64,000 bases of DNA, taken from positions 1,060,001 to 1,124,000 of the forward strand of contig LSRY02000004.1 in assembly GCA_001643675.2 (NCBI GenBank). The letters are read 5' to 3'. The translations under genes were made by a program, and so were the position numbers. Shown here piece by piece: positions 33,322-46,028 of this stretch (positions are counted from its first letter, which is position 1; the number at the start of each line of letters is the position of its first letter). The notes beneath the pieces are model-generated. The model searched no databases, was not told where the DNA came from, and saw only the letters and a list, made by a program, of their open reading frames with translations. The stretch comes from Monocercomonoides exilis (Eukaryota; Preaxostyla; Oxymonadida; Polymastigidae).

Positions 33322-36300
33322 CTAAAAATGTGAAAATTTCAAATTACAATCTAATTGGCTAATAACTTTTCCTTTTTCATCAATCCAAACAAAATCAAAA
33401 GGATTAACAAGTTTTAGCGAAGGATTTTGCTTGAAGCCTTTAGATTCATTTTGAAGAATATTCGTCAAATACTAATATTATTGAAAAGGAGAATATTAAA
33501 ATAAAAAGAAAATTAGGGGAAATAAAAATGGCAAACTGCAATAATATCATCATCCGGATCATCTCTGAAAGCTGCTGCTTGACTGTTCATTTTACCTCTT
33601 TTCATGCAACGAAATCTCTTCTGTCTGTTGCTCAGCTGGAATTCAATGTCCTCTTTTGACTGAAGAGAAACTGATGAATGTGCAAGTGGAGAAAAAGAGG
33701 AAGTGTGTGAAAATGAAGAAGCTGGCTTTAAAGAAGAAGAAGAAGAGGAAATTGACAGTGGAGATATAACATTGATCTGCTTTGAACTGAATGAGTGCTC
33801 TGTTTTGCGAAGAGCAGACAGATGGAGAACTTGCCCTTTGTCGTTCATCTTTTGCTGTTGGGACAGTTTTGTGCTGGCAGAAGAAAGAAACATTCTTTTG
33901 TGGACAAATGGCAATGGAGATGAACGAGAAAAGGAAAGATAATCCGATTTTGCAGAATTCATATGGTTTGTTGTTGTATTAGTCTGAAAAATATCTTCTC
34001 CTCCTCCTCCTTCTTCTTCTTCTTTCTCAATCACATTTGAATTATCCAAAGTTGAGTTGTTCAATGAAACGATATATGCACCAAATGTCAAACACTTCAG
34101 AGCAATCTGCCTCAAAACTGTTTGTGTTTCCTGATAGAACAGAAGCGACAATGAAGCTCTGTCAATTCCCATCCCGGGCATTTTGAATAGCCCTTTCGTA
34201 CATGAGCCACTGTCCAGCCTCAGGCAATGCATCCAGTGCTTGTCATAATACCAAAGAACAACACTTTCTGCTGCATTTGGCGCAATACAAGATGATGAAG
34301 ATAGCATCTGATGAATCGACAATGAAGCAGAGGAGGTGGAGGAAGAGGAAGAGGAAGAAGAATTAGCCATTGAAGAATTAGTTGAATAATCACACAACCC
34401 GCACAGTCTGAGTGAAGGCAGATCGCCCACAGAAAGTGGGGTGACTCGCCAGCACTGCACACAGCTGACACGAGGAGAGCCAGCGACAAACAGAGAAAGA
34501 GAACCAACAAGCTGGACGATCCTGTCGCGAGATTTGGAGCAGCCACAGATGACAACAGGGATGCCATGGAGGAGAGAGAGGGCAGCTTCGCGGAAGAAGA
34601 CGGGGTGGCAGAGAAAGTTGTGGAGAAAGACGACTGGCGAGAAATTTGGGGAGGAGAGGAGAGAAAGAGAGGGATGCAGATTGCGGAGAAAGAATGCTTT
34701 TTCTTGGTGAATAAAGTAGTCTGAAAGAAACTGCTGGAAAAGAGCTGAAAAATGATTGAAATTAGAAGGAAGTGGGGTTTTAGTGGATGTCAATGACTTG
34801 TATGAATCTGCCCGTTGAAACATCCCCAAAATCAATGAATTCAAAATAGATTCGCGATCTTTTCTCATCTCTGAACAAGACTTGCTTTTTGTAGAATATA
34901 TAACTTTAAGCATTGTTTCATTACCATTTTTCAGAAAAGAATGAAAATCTGACAAAGAATTACTTGAATCTGTTGATTTTGCAGAAAAAGATTTCCTTTT
35001 AGCATCAAAACTGAGTCTATGTGAAGAAGTTTTCAATGAATTTCCTTCTTCGCAATTAGTTCTGTATTTCACTGAACAAGTATTAAGCAAGGAAAGAATA
35101 GGATAGCGTTGTTTCCACACAAACTTCGAAAACCCTTCAAACGCCACCACTTTCGCAATGAAATGCGAATAAAAAGCGAGTGGAAAAGGAGACAGTGTGA
35201 CTGACTTTGTCGCAAAATCGGGATCAGAATACGACGAATAAGGCTTCGAAGCAGACTCATCGAAGATGTGGATCATTCGACTCAGAGAAAACTCATTTGA
35301 GCTGTCGAAAGTGGAGTCAGAAGCGTCAAATGACTGACTCTGTGAAGGAGATAGTGATGGAGATGGTGGTAGCAGTGGTAGTGATTTTGCTTGAATCTGA
35401 GCTGAACCCGAACAAGGTTGCTCTTTGCATTCATTTTCATTGACAATACATTCTTTTATTGGTGATTCACTGTGACCTGTTTGAATTCCTTCTCTTTTCT
35501 GCTTCTTTTGCTGATGCTGCTGCTGATTGCGAGGGATGATATTTGACGACAGAAGAAGAAGAATACGTGCTCTTCCGAATGGAGAAGGGATGGTTGTGAA
35601 TGGAAGCGAGAGAGAAAGAGGTGAAGACGAAAGCGGAAGATAAATGAAAAGTGAATTGGATGCGTCAGAAACAGTTTGGGTCTGCTTAGCAGAAGAATGC
35701 TGAGCGAAAGGGCGATGGAAGAAATGAGGAGAACTGAAGGAGAAAAGCAAATGTGATGAATTTTGAGTGTGTGAATGGAAACATTCTTCATTTCTGGTTA
35801 GAGATAATGAAGTTGAGCCATTCGTTTTTGCTCCTTCGGCTGCTTGATTTATCCTCTTTCCATTGTCTTGATCACTCAGACAAGATACTTTTGAATCTTT
35901 CTCAGAAGAAGAAGAGGAAGAAGAAGGTGAAGAAGAAGAGGAGGAGGAAGAGGAAGAAGAGGAAGAAGACTGCAAAAGAGAGTTGTTGTGCTCAGAGATA
36001 GGGAAACAGACAGAAGGATGCTGAACAACGAATATTGGAGAAGGCAAATGGAATGTCTCATTTGAAGAAGGAAGCATCAAACTGGTTGAGTCTGATGAAT
36101 TTTGTGTTGTTTGAGAAGATTGAGTGAAAGAAGTGTGGTTGTTGGGAAATGATGGATCAAAAACAGAAGAAGAAGAGGAGGAGGAGGAGGAAGAAGAAGA
36201 AGAAGAAGAAGAAAGCGGAGGAGCAGCAAAAACATGTATTTTTGGGAGAGGAAGAGGAGAAAGAGGATCGAAGATTTTTGGGTGTTGTGAAGGAAGAAAA

Positions 36301-39300
36301 GGGAAAATTGAGAAATACGACGCAAAACAAGAAGCAGAAGAGAGAAGAGAAGAAGGAGAATGAAGCAAAGAAGAGGCAGAGTAAGATATGATGTTTGAGT
36401 CGTCTTTGTGATTTGGACAGAAAAACGGATAAGATGAAATTGAAGAATGAGAAGAAGAAGAAGAAGATGATGATGATGATGATGATGTGATTAAATTCGA
36501 AGGGTGAACATGTTTAATTGAAGAAGAAGAAGAAGAAGAAGAAGAAAGAGGAAGCTGGTGACTCTCAAAAGAACAAAATTGAGTTGAACGGCAAAAATTC
36601 AGAAGCGAAAGGGTTTGAAGAAAAAGAGGATGGCTTATGAAGTTTGATTCATGCGAAAGAGTATTAACACTTTTTGAATTAAGTTCTGAATGAAGTGGAG
36701 ATAAACAGAGCTGTTCAGATGAAATAGAAGAGGAGGAAGAGGAGGAGGAGGAGGACAATGGCAACGAGGAAGAAGAAGAAGAAGAAAGAGGAGAAAGAGA
36801 TGGAGAAAGAGAAAGATAATTCGTTGGAATTTTGAAAGGATCAAAAATCTGATTGTTTGAGTGAAGAAGATGAAGAAGAAGAAGAAACGAAGAGAGTAAA
36901 TGAAGAGAAGAAGCGACTGCTGGTGCGAGTGCTGTGAAAGGCAAAGAGGAAAGAGGCGGGAGAGAAGAAAGAAGAACAGGAAAAACCGTCATTAAAAGAG
37001 CAAGAGGGTTTTGAGGTGATTGCGAATTCAATGAAAGAAGACGATCGAGTGAAGGGAAATGAGTAGGAGGGGTGAAAGACGAGGAAGAATCTGAAAGATT
37101 CATTTCAGAAGATGAGTTTGATTTCAACTTAGAAGAAGAAAACATATCATTTGAAAGATAATCAGGTGAGTTTAGAGAGGCAGAATGCAAAATTGTGCGG
37201 GAGAAAACAGAAGAATGCGAAGCAAATGAATCGTTTTGTGACAAAAAGGGTGAAATGTTTGGCTGTTGCAGCGAAGTTGGCTTAAATTCAGGTGATTGCA
37301 GATCATTCGAAGAATAAGAACTATTTCTGATGAAAGAAGGAGAAGAAGAATGAGAAACAAGAAGTTTGTCTACATCTGAAGAAGAAGATGATGAGGAAGA
37401 AGAAGAAGCTGATGATGATGATGATGAAGATGAAGATAACTGCTTAGAAATGGAGTAAGAAAGGAGAGGAGAAGGAAGAGTTGAGTATTTCTGGCCAGGC
37501 GACATGCGAAGATTCTGTTTGAACTGAACAGTTTTGCGTGTTTTGTTGGAGCTGCTGGAGATGATGCGCTTGAGTGTGGGAGGAGGAGAGAATGTGGGGG
37601 TGGCAGGGGATAAAGAGGAAGAGGAGGAAGAAGATAACGATGATGATGAGGAGGAGGAAGAAGAAGAAGGAGAAGGAGAAGGAGAAGGAGAAGAAGCAGA
37701 AGAAGAAGAAGATGATGATGATGATGATGATGAAGCAGATGAAGAAAAAGTTGTAGAAGCAAAGAGAACAGAAGGTGGAGATGTGTTGATGTGTGCAGAA
37801 GGCGAAGTTGGAGCAGAAAATGTCTCTTTCGCTTTCTTTTCTGAGCGGCTGGAAGGAATTGGAAGAGTAAAAGAAACAAACATTGAGGAAGAAGAAGAAG
37901 CATCAGAAGAATGAGAAGAATGAGATGAAGAAGAAGTTGATGATGATGATTTTATTGAAGTGGGAGAAGAAGTTGGAGAGGAGGAAGAAGAAGAAGAAGA
38001 AAGAGGAGAAAGTGAAGGAGAAGAAGAAGAAGAAGAATCCTTCCCATTCAATTGCTGTGATTCAGGTGAATTCAGTTCTTCGCTTTCAATTTGATTCAAT
38101 TTCCTTTTTATTTCTCTTTCAACTTCATCTTCTGTTTGTTCATTGCCACTCAAATTATTCTTTCCTTTTTCAACAAGCTCTTCTCCTTCTTCATTTCTTG
38201 CAAAATATAACACATCTTTGTTTTTCTTGTCTTCCTCACAAAAAACCCTCGTTTTCTCTTTGCGTGTCTCTGTATTCAACATCTTCAGATGGCTTGTCTC
38301 TATTTCGCTCAGCGCTCTTTTCACAGCTTCTTCTTCTTCTCTCTCTTGCTCCCTCAGAAGAACATCACATGCGCATTCAGCATCTGCAAAGGCACGCAGA
38401 AGGCAAAGAGGAGGGGGCCTGCTGGATGAGAAAGAGAAAGAGGGAAAAGAGGAAGAGGAAGAGGGAAATGAAGAGGAAGGATCAGTAAGCGAAGTGTTAT
38501 AAAAACGACTCATTAAAGCAGAAACAGAAGAAGAAGAAGCAAAAGAAGAAGAAGAAGCAGATGAATAACCAGAAGATTTCGAGTGTCCTTGGAGAGAACG
38601 AGGAAAGCCAATATCCTTTGTGGTGTTGCTGATTCTGTTGAAAGTTGCCAAAGATGTGTTGCCGAAGCGTAAAACAGTGTTTCCGCCTTCAAAATCAGAA
38701 GAAAGCGACAAATCGAATGATTCTTCATTCAGCATGCGCAGAAGAACAAGAGGACGAGAAAAGAAGGAGTGTATTGTGGTTAAGCGGGCAATGGGGAGAA
38801 GAAGATGAAGATTTCTGTTTGAAGAAGAGGAGGAAGAGGAAGAAGAGGAAGAAGAGGAGGAGGAAGAGGAGGAGGAAGAGGAGGAGGAAGAGGAGGATGA
38901 TGATGATGATGATGAAGGATAAGGAGAAAAAGAAGAAGGGGTTGTAGTATTAGTGCTGTAAGAATAACTCGAAAATGGATCAAAAGGAATCAACTGATTG
39001 ATTTTTGATTGTTTTGCATTGGTTTCTGAGCAGATTTCTTCGATGGAACGTCTTTTTTGGTCGAGCTGGACGTTTTTGTAGCGCGAAGGAGGGAGAAGAA
39101 TGGAAGGAGGAGAAGCAAAAGGAGAAAGAACTGCGTTTATATATGAAGGTGGAATTACAAATGGATGAGGACGATGATGAAAATGACGATGACGATGAGA
39201 GTGGTGGTTTTTGACGGAAGGAGAAGGAGAAGAAGATGTTGAAGAAGTTGGATTTGAGGAGGAAGAGCTGGAAGAAGAAGATGAAGATGAAGATGAAGAG

Positions 39301-41266
39301 GAGGAAGAGGAAGATAAATCAGCAGCAGCAGGATTATCGACGAGTGTTTGTGAGTACAAAAAGAGAAGAATGTCAATGTCGTCCTGAATTGTATCAAGAT
39401 AAATGAAAGAAATAAACATTAAAATCAAAAAATTAATACATAAATAAGTTTGAAACAGAAATTTTGTCAAAAAAGAAAAAAATGACGAAAAACACAATTT
39501 GAACATGTCATCATATTAGAATAAGTTCTTTCATAAGCCTCAAAAAAAAAAAGAAAAGAAAAGAAAAAAGAAAGAAAGAAATTAATTGCAAACTGGTTCA
39601 AATTGTTTGTATTGTATTTCGCTGTCACCATCTTCAACAATTTCAAAAGGAAAATATTCATTCTGTTCATTTTGTGTATTTGTAGAAAAAGAAAGTTGTT
39701 TCATTGAATCCAATTTTTCATTGAATGTTTTTAAATCTTCTGTTTTTTTGGCTGAAGATACATTACTTAAACAAGTACATTCCTTGTCTTTTTCCGTTTC
39801 ATTTCCAAAAATCTCTTCTTTTCCTGCTTGTTGCCAGCAATCGTGTTTCGGCAATGTTTCCCCTTCTGATTTTCCTTTCAAACGGCAAATTGCCTGCTTC
39901 AATTCTCTCAAAACAGCGTCTTCTACCATCTCTTCGCTCCAGTCGCTGATGTCTGCATATTTCCCTTCTGCTCCATGTTCGCCCTCTTTCTTTGAACAGA
40001 AGGGGAAATCGCCTTTCAAATGTTCATTGAATTCTTGGCATACGACGTTATGTGATGTCGAAACTGCAGGAGAAATGATGTTCTTTTCGGTTTCTTGAGC
40101 ATTGCAATCTTCATCATCATCATCTTCTTCTTCTTCTTCTTCGAACTTGTTTTCGAATTCTTCTTCATCATCAAAGTTGTCTTCATCCGCATCGACATCT
40201 GTTATAATTCCTCGTTCTCTCAGTTCGTTTTTCCTCCGCTTGTACAAATTCCTCAGCCGCAAGTCAAAGTCGCTCAGCTCGTTCAGAACCTCCCAAATCC
40301 CCAGCTCTTCGAGGTCCTCTCCTCCCAACCATCCTTTTTCCTCAAAGAGATGCCGAAGAAGATGAGACTTGCATCCTTCTGAAGCAGTTGAACTGATGCA
40401 ACTCTCTGTTTTTTCTGTCACTTCATTCTGCAGTTCGCTTTCATGCTGTACAAAACAAGTTTTTGAAGTGCAGAAAAGCGATATTTCTTCGCATGATGGC
40501 TGTATTTTGTCTTCATTATCTGCTGAATCGTTGTAAAGTTGATCAAATGTTACTAGGCAACAAATTTTTGCGAGTCGAAATGTTCTGCATGCAAATTCTG
40601 TTTGATTCCAATTTAACAGTTTGCCTGTCAAAAATGATGACGGCAATCTCTTTGAAAGATAAGCATGTGTGATCCTGATGCTTCTGAGTTTTTCAAAAAG
40701 ATTATTCCGAAACAATGCAAAATTTGTTCGTTGGAGATCCTTTGTAATTTTTTGAAACTCTAAGCGGATCTGATTATGAATTGCCAATATTTTTATTTTT
40801 GATACCGAGCAATAGCTTAAGGCAAGCGGTCTAACATACCCTCGCGCAAAAATATCCGAAAGAGTAAAATGATGAACCTGTGATATAAAAAAAACAAAAA
40901 ATTAATAAATCAACATTACATATTTTATTTCAAAAGAAGTAATTTCAGAATCAATACATATGCATAAATGCGATTTTGTTCATCAATTACAATTGTTGAA
41001 AGATCATTTGGTAGATGATCGGGAATATTTCTACCTTGGAAGTCAACCTCAACTGTCATTATGCGAATAGCAAAAGAATTCACATCAAATTCTGTCAAAA
41101 TTGTAGCGTCAGGATACACAATTAACGGAACAGGCTTTTGAAATAATAATAAATCAAAAAATCATTATTCAAAAATTCAAACTCCTTCTTGCTCATTAAA
41201 TTCTGTAATAACGATAAAGTCATTATCTAAGCACAAGTTTTGATATTTTTTATCGAAATTAGACAT
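33322..41266 (-). CDS. SMCR8-like: SMCR8-like longin-DENN protein with giant polyserine insert (2513 aa, 5 exons)
   Basis: Exons 41266-41183, 41134-40958, 40877-39594, 39383-33537 and 33471-33322 join through four phase-0 introns (48, 80, 210 and 65 nt; donors GTTTGA, GTATTG, GTTTGC, GTTTGC) to 2513 codons ending in TAG. The N-terminus is the longin domain typical of SMCR8/folliculin: DFIVITEFNEQEGPVPL, FDVNSFAIRIMTVEVDF, then HHFTLSDIFARGYVRPLALS (residues about 89-108). Near the C-terminus DENN-like blocks appear: FLCHPVFFREAALSLLHGIP then VVICGCSKSRDRIVQLVGSL (about 2110-2145), VTPLSVGDLPSLRLCGLC, and a last exon NPFDFVWIDEKGK. Between them lie about 1400 residues of Ser-rich low complexity. 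SMCR8 works with C9orf72 and WDR41 as a GAP complex at lysosomes and in autophagy (family knowledge); the protist role is inferred. The insert probably forms a disordered loop. Confidence 0.78.
35890..38970. repeat. Dense serine-codon (TCT/TCC/TCA on minus strand) microsatellites within a coding exon
   Basis: Many runs of GAA/GAG/GAT triplets on the plus strand (for example about 35905-35970, 36165-36215, 36720-36800, 37615-37740, 38815-38925) encode Ser runs of 8-25 residues in the SMCR8-like protein. Reading frame is preserved across every run, as expected for triplet expansion under coding constraint. Confidence 0.8.
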
Positions 41267-41482
41267 GTTTAAGCATCTTTTTTGAAAAAAAAATTATGAT
41301 AAATAAATTATGTGTTGATATTTCATTTCTTTTTTTTGTGTTAATATTGATTGCTTTTTGTGTGTGTGTTAAATTTGTTTAGTTCTGTTTTGTATTATTT
41401 GAGTTCTATATGTATCAACTGTTTTATTAATACTAATTTATTTGAAATATGTCGAAAATAGTTATGAAAAAAAATTTTTCAA

Positions 41483-42337
41483 TACAGTTGAACGTATGAA
41501 TCAATGATTATAAACCTTAATTTCGACATGTTAAACTCCTTATTCGAAATAAATGAACTAATTATACAAAAATGAAAAATTTCAATTGGAAATTAATAAA
41601 ATTGCGTATTTTTTTATAAATTTTTAATGAAAAATAGGTTTTTGGCTGAGCATCGGAAAGTGATTAAAATATAATATTTAGTCAATATTCAAAATATTGA
41701 TGAGAAATTGAACCTCTAATATTATTATTTGTGAATAGACATGAAATGTTCTGATTTTTCAGAAAAAAACCATCATCTTTGAAAACTTAAAATTTTCAAA
41801 TAAATTCATCTCACATTGTTTAACTTTGCATTGTTCAATCAATATATATATCATTTATATTGTAATTTATACAGATAAACTATTATAAACAAAAAAAGAA
41901 TTTTGAAAGAACATTCAAAGATTTTTTTGTTTATATATGCTTATCTGTATAAATTACAATATAAATGATATATATATTGATTGAACAATGCAAAGTTAAA
42001 CAATGTGAGATGAATTTATTTGAAAATTTTAAGTTTTCAAAGATGATGGTTTTTTTCTGAAAAATCAGAACATTTCATGTCTATTCACAAATAATAATAT
42101 TAGAGGTTCAATTTCTCATCAATATTTTGAATATTGACTAAATATTATATTTTAATCACTTTTCGACACTCAATCAATGGAAGGCTTAATACAAAAAATT
42201 TTTTTTCAAAAAATACTCAATTTTATTAATTTCGAATAAAAAGTTTACCAAAATCGAATAATTAGTTAATTAATATTGAACAATTAGTTGACCAATGTCG
42301 AATTATAAGTTTACCAAATTTGAATAATAAATGGTGT
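41483..42337. mobile_element. Foldback element copy 2, central spacer inverted relative to copy 1
   Basis: The right arm matches the right arm of the copy at 22049-22895 nearly base for base, through GAATAATAAATGGTGT and on into the shared flank CTATCATTTTTTGAATGAAT. The central spacer (about 41887-41932) is the inverse complement of the spacer in copy 1. The outer 130-150 bp of the left arm is diverged and no longer pairs well. Its left end is about 215 bp upstream of the SMCR8-like start codon, so it may overlap that gene's promoter. Confidence 0.8.
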
Positions 42338-42421
42338 CTATCATTTTTTGAATGAATATTTTGTTTATTTTTGTCATTTTTTTTTGAAACGCGCATGAAA
42401 ATACGAATGCAAAAAAACTTT

Positions 42422-43811
42422 TCAACAGAAGAATTGTTCATCAAGTGAGACCTTTATCGGAAGTCCAAAATAAACTGGCATTCGATCGATGTTCATTTTT
42501 CCCCATTCACCTCCTTTTGTTTGTCTTGTTTGTCTTGTACATGAAAGCGGCAATGATTTGTTGTCCAATTTCACAACTTCGATCACTTTTTTGAAGCTTT
42601 CTTCAAAGATCTGGGCTGTTGAAAGCTGTTTTGTGAAAATCATTCATTATTTCACTTTCTTTAGAAGCAGAAAAATTGTTGATCGATGTAGAAACTTGTA
42701 ATATTGCATTCATTGCGACCCACAAATGATGCTCCATGTAGTTGTGTGTTGAGCCCGATTTAACCTGTTGAATTTGAAGTTACAAAAAAGAGAAAATTGA
42801 TTATCCTAATGAATGCAACGAATGTGTTGTGTTTGGAGGAAAAACTGAAAGCAAGATATTTTAATTGGCAAGTCGAGTCAATACATTATCCGACAGGTGG
42901 ATTCGGTAACCATTGAGCATCAACACTGTCTATGCGTGTTTATTTTGCAAAGTCACACTTTTAATGTTGACATGAAAAATGAAAACTTTCTCTATCCAGT
43001 TTACAAACAACTCCTTTGTGAAATATGACGTATTTTGAATTTCCACACAACCATGAATTCCGATTTGATAGCCAAAAGATTGAAGGGATCTAATGTTGAA
43101 TGGTTTTTGTACAAGAAAACAAGGAGGAACAAAAGTTCCATCAAGCGAAATGCAATGGAGCAATGAAATCCTTTTTTCTCCTCTATCCACAGGCGTGTGA
43201 TCAATTTCATTATTAACATTTGTTTCCACAATAAAAATCACATTTCTTGAATCTTCATAGGCATGATTACCTGATTCATCAGCACAGAGGATCATTGAAG
43301 GATATTTACCCCACACATATTGAGATAAATGATTTTTCCAGGTGATAATGCTTTGTTCCGATATTTTCATTCTTTTTTCGTCTCTCATGCTTGAAGGAAC
43401 GATCGTCAATTCCTCGCTATGCCTTTTTATGAATGAAGAATGAAAATTGTGAGAAGGCATTTTATAACAAACCTTCACAACAACGGTTCTTAGTGTTTTC
43501 GGTGTAATTTGTTTTCTTTTATCTCATGAATTTTTCAGTATTTTTATGACTCGTTTTTCTTGCTTTCGAGTAATCAACATGTTCTTTTTCTCATGTGTTT
43601 TTTTCCTTTTATATCCGGTTCGAATCTGGCAGACAAGGCTCGGTGTGCAGTTGAATGCCTTTGCAATTCGCAAGTTTGAAGGTATTTTCACTTTTCTAAT
43701 GTTGCATGCGTCGAAGAATGAACGAATTAATGAAACTTTTGTTTTTGAAGAGTTTCGAGACAAGAAGGATGAAATGAAATGGAGGTCTAATTTTGGAATG
43801 AATCCTGTCAA
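42422..43811 (-). pseudogene. Mariner/pogo-type DDE transposase relic
   Basis: The minus-strand frame starting at 43811 has a helix-turn-helix-like N-terminus (NLRIAKAFNCTPSLVCQIRT), reaches an in-frame TGA at 43524-43526, and continues in the same frame into a DDE core: MILCADESGNH (first Asp), DHTPVDRGEKRISLLHCISL and DGTFVPPCFLV, typical of pogo/Tigger-like transposases. After a TAG at 42930-42932 the next block reads VLMLNGYRIHLSDN, where the second catalytic Asp expected in an LLLDGH-like context is Asn. Fragments reach about 42422. Two stops and the missing Asp make it inactive. It could have been a source of transposase for the TA-flanked MITEs, which is speculative. Confidence 0.72.
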
Positions 43812-44236
43812 AACTGTTTCAAATGAAGATGTTTTTAAAAGTTATAAAAAAGAAAGTCATTTTCAATGAAAAGAAAGACAAATTTGTTTAACTGAAACAA
43901 CCATAATGATTAAAGAATTACAACCACCAACATTTAACAATAAACACGAATGGTGAGTGACTGATTGTTTGTTAGAAATTATTCAAAAATTCGAATCCAA
44001 AAATATTAATTTCGTTAGAAAAAAATCTTTGACTTATTTGCAAAATTTTCATACAAAATTTAAAATTTACTATTTTGCGAGAAAGAATTCACATTTTGAA
44101 TTATTTTTTGTGTCAGAAGCCAATATATTAACTGATTTAAAGTGTATCATGAAAGCATTTTTCAAAGGATATAGAAGCCTCACTTCATCATTGCGATAAA
44201 AAAATAATAAATAAAAATGAACGAAAAAATATGGTC
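43812..44236 (+). other. Spacer with an 80-codon relic ORF
   Basis: A plus-strand frame at 43957-44199 (MTDCLLEIIQKFESKNINF...) has no recognisable family and no clear exon boundaries. It is listed as a probable remnant. The 8-bp duplication ATATGGTC of the following element is at 44229-44236. Confidence 0.3.
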
Positions 44237-44791
44237 TAGCCCTGGGTGACGTGAGGGAAAAAATCCTCCACGTCCGTCACCAGTTTTCCATTTCATTAAA
44301 AAAAAAGTTTGAAATATTTAATACTGAAAAACTTGCAATATGTGATTGTAAAAGTCTATTAAATGATTTGATTGAATTTGATTTGATGAAAATCAAGATC
44401 GAAAGCACCATAACAAAATTCAGCAAAAATCAAAAAGTGTATTTATGTGCAATTTCAAATGAGAAATGTGTACATGAAAAAGCGAAACATGAATGCAGAT
44501 ATCATCGTGACTGAGATTATTTCTTCATAATATATTGTTTCGTTTTTCCAGACTGCGCTCATTCGGTGTTGATGAAAAAAATGGATGATTTTTGCTTGTG
44601 AAAAGTTTTCCAAATTACAGGTGAATAAGTTCATTCGAAAATTAACATGTTTGTAATGTATTTGTCTTTGATCTCTTGAAAATCACATATTTTTTCGAAT
44701 TGATGTCTGGACTGGAAGATTGAAATGAGGAATTGTGAAAATGGAAAGAAAAAGAATTGAATGTGTTGTTTTGTGGAATGAGATTTATATA

Positions 44792-45034
44792 TGTCTAAAT
44801 TTTTTTGAAAAGTCCCTTTTGTTTAATTTTCAAGTCAAAATGAAAAATGAATATTTTCTTCAAATTTTTATACCAACTCACAGATATTTGTTAGAATGTG
44901 AATAATAACATTGTCAAGCATTAATATACATGCCGGTGAATTTTAGTGAGTTGAAATGATAATTTGATCGAAATATGAAATTTATATTTTATTTGTAAAT
45001 TAAACAAAAGGAACTTTTCAAATAAATTTAGACA
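44792..45034. mobile_element. Mariner-type MITE 3 (243 bp), nested in the 3.3 kb element
   Basis: The left end TGTCTAAATTTTTTTGAAAA is mirrored by the right end (TTTTCAAATAAATTTAGACA). TA is present on both sides (44790-44791, 45035-45036). The arms share TTTGTTTAATTTTCAA with MITE 1, and its length (243 bp) is almost the same as MITE 1 and MITE 2 (242 bp). Confidence 0.78.
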
Positions 45035-45329
45035 TATACTCGTTTTATTATTAACGAAGCAATATTTTTCAAATCATCATTTCACCCAATTGATCATTTC
45101 AAATCAGCGAGACTCATTTGATAAGAGCTGCTTTGAACAAGGAAGATGGAAAAGAGTTTCAAAAGTAAGTGGAAAAGGCTATGTTGGATCTCAGTGACGC
45201 GAGACATTCTGTATGTTAATGTTGAACATGGTTTTGACTTTTCGAAGTTTTTATTTATTTTTATTCTTTTTTATCTTTTTCAAGTGAAATAGGAATCTTT
45301 TTCCACAAAATCAAAGAAATTGTCTTATA

Positions 45330-46028
45330 ACATCAGACGTTTCGAAATCTGAAGCGACTTGTATTTTTGTTTATTTGGCTGTTTTCGATCTTAAGATTGG
45401 ACAAGGCAAAGGCTTGAATGAAGCGATTGTTAATGAATTATACTATGTGAAAGAGGCAACAAGATTACTGGAAAAGCTGAAAATTAGCTTGGATTGGATG
45501 AAAAAAGAAAATGAAGAGGAATAGAAACGAAAGAAGTGCTTTTATTGGTGAGACTGCTGTAAGCTAAGGATAATTATATGCACAAAAGCAAATTGAAGAA
45601 AGAGAAATTTGCTGAACTTATTGGAGGCATTGTTCAGGTGTATCGGGCAGCGAAGGATGATCACAGAGAAATTGTCAAACATAGCATAATGACTTTTTGT
45701 TGTGACACAATAAACAGAACAGTGAAAGTTGATTTCTGAATGAAATGAGGAGCAATTGATCTCACTTCGGACGAAATTCAGAGTCTTATGTTGAACAACA
45801 TGATAGCATTTGAGGTCTTTATCTTTTTTGAAATATTTCAAGAAGATTGAAGAAAAGATAGAGAATGAAATTGATGATGCGGAAAGAAAAGAAATGAAAA
45901 GAAAAAAGTTTGAAATGTTGGAAGAAAAAGGATATGAAGATATCAACACATGTTTTCAAGTAATTTTTCCATTTATTAACGATGAGTATAAACGTGAGTT
46001 ATTGTTAAATGTTAAAGATTTTTTGTGA
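45330..46028 (+). pseudogene. Coding relics within the 3.3 kb hAT-like element
   Basis: Three coherent plus-strand frames follow one another: about 45336-45525 (ATCIFVYLAVFDLKIGQGKG and NELYYVKEATRLLEKLK), about 45579-45738 (KFAELIGGIVQVYRAAKDDH), and 45810-46028 (MEKIEN-like acidic helix then YEDINTCFQVIFPFINDEYK). They read like helical host protein, perhaps a HEAT-like or coiled-coil protein, but no family is recognised and they are separated by stops. A captured gene fragment is likely, by analogy with the other hAT elements here. Confidence 0.35.

Noticed and set aside
37370-37903. Leu/His-rich minus-strand ORF and Glu-rich plus-strand ORFs in 35700-39400
   Set aside because: Out-of-frame readings of the Ser-run exon of the SMCR8-like gene.
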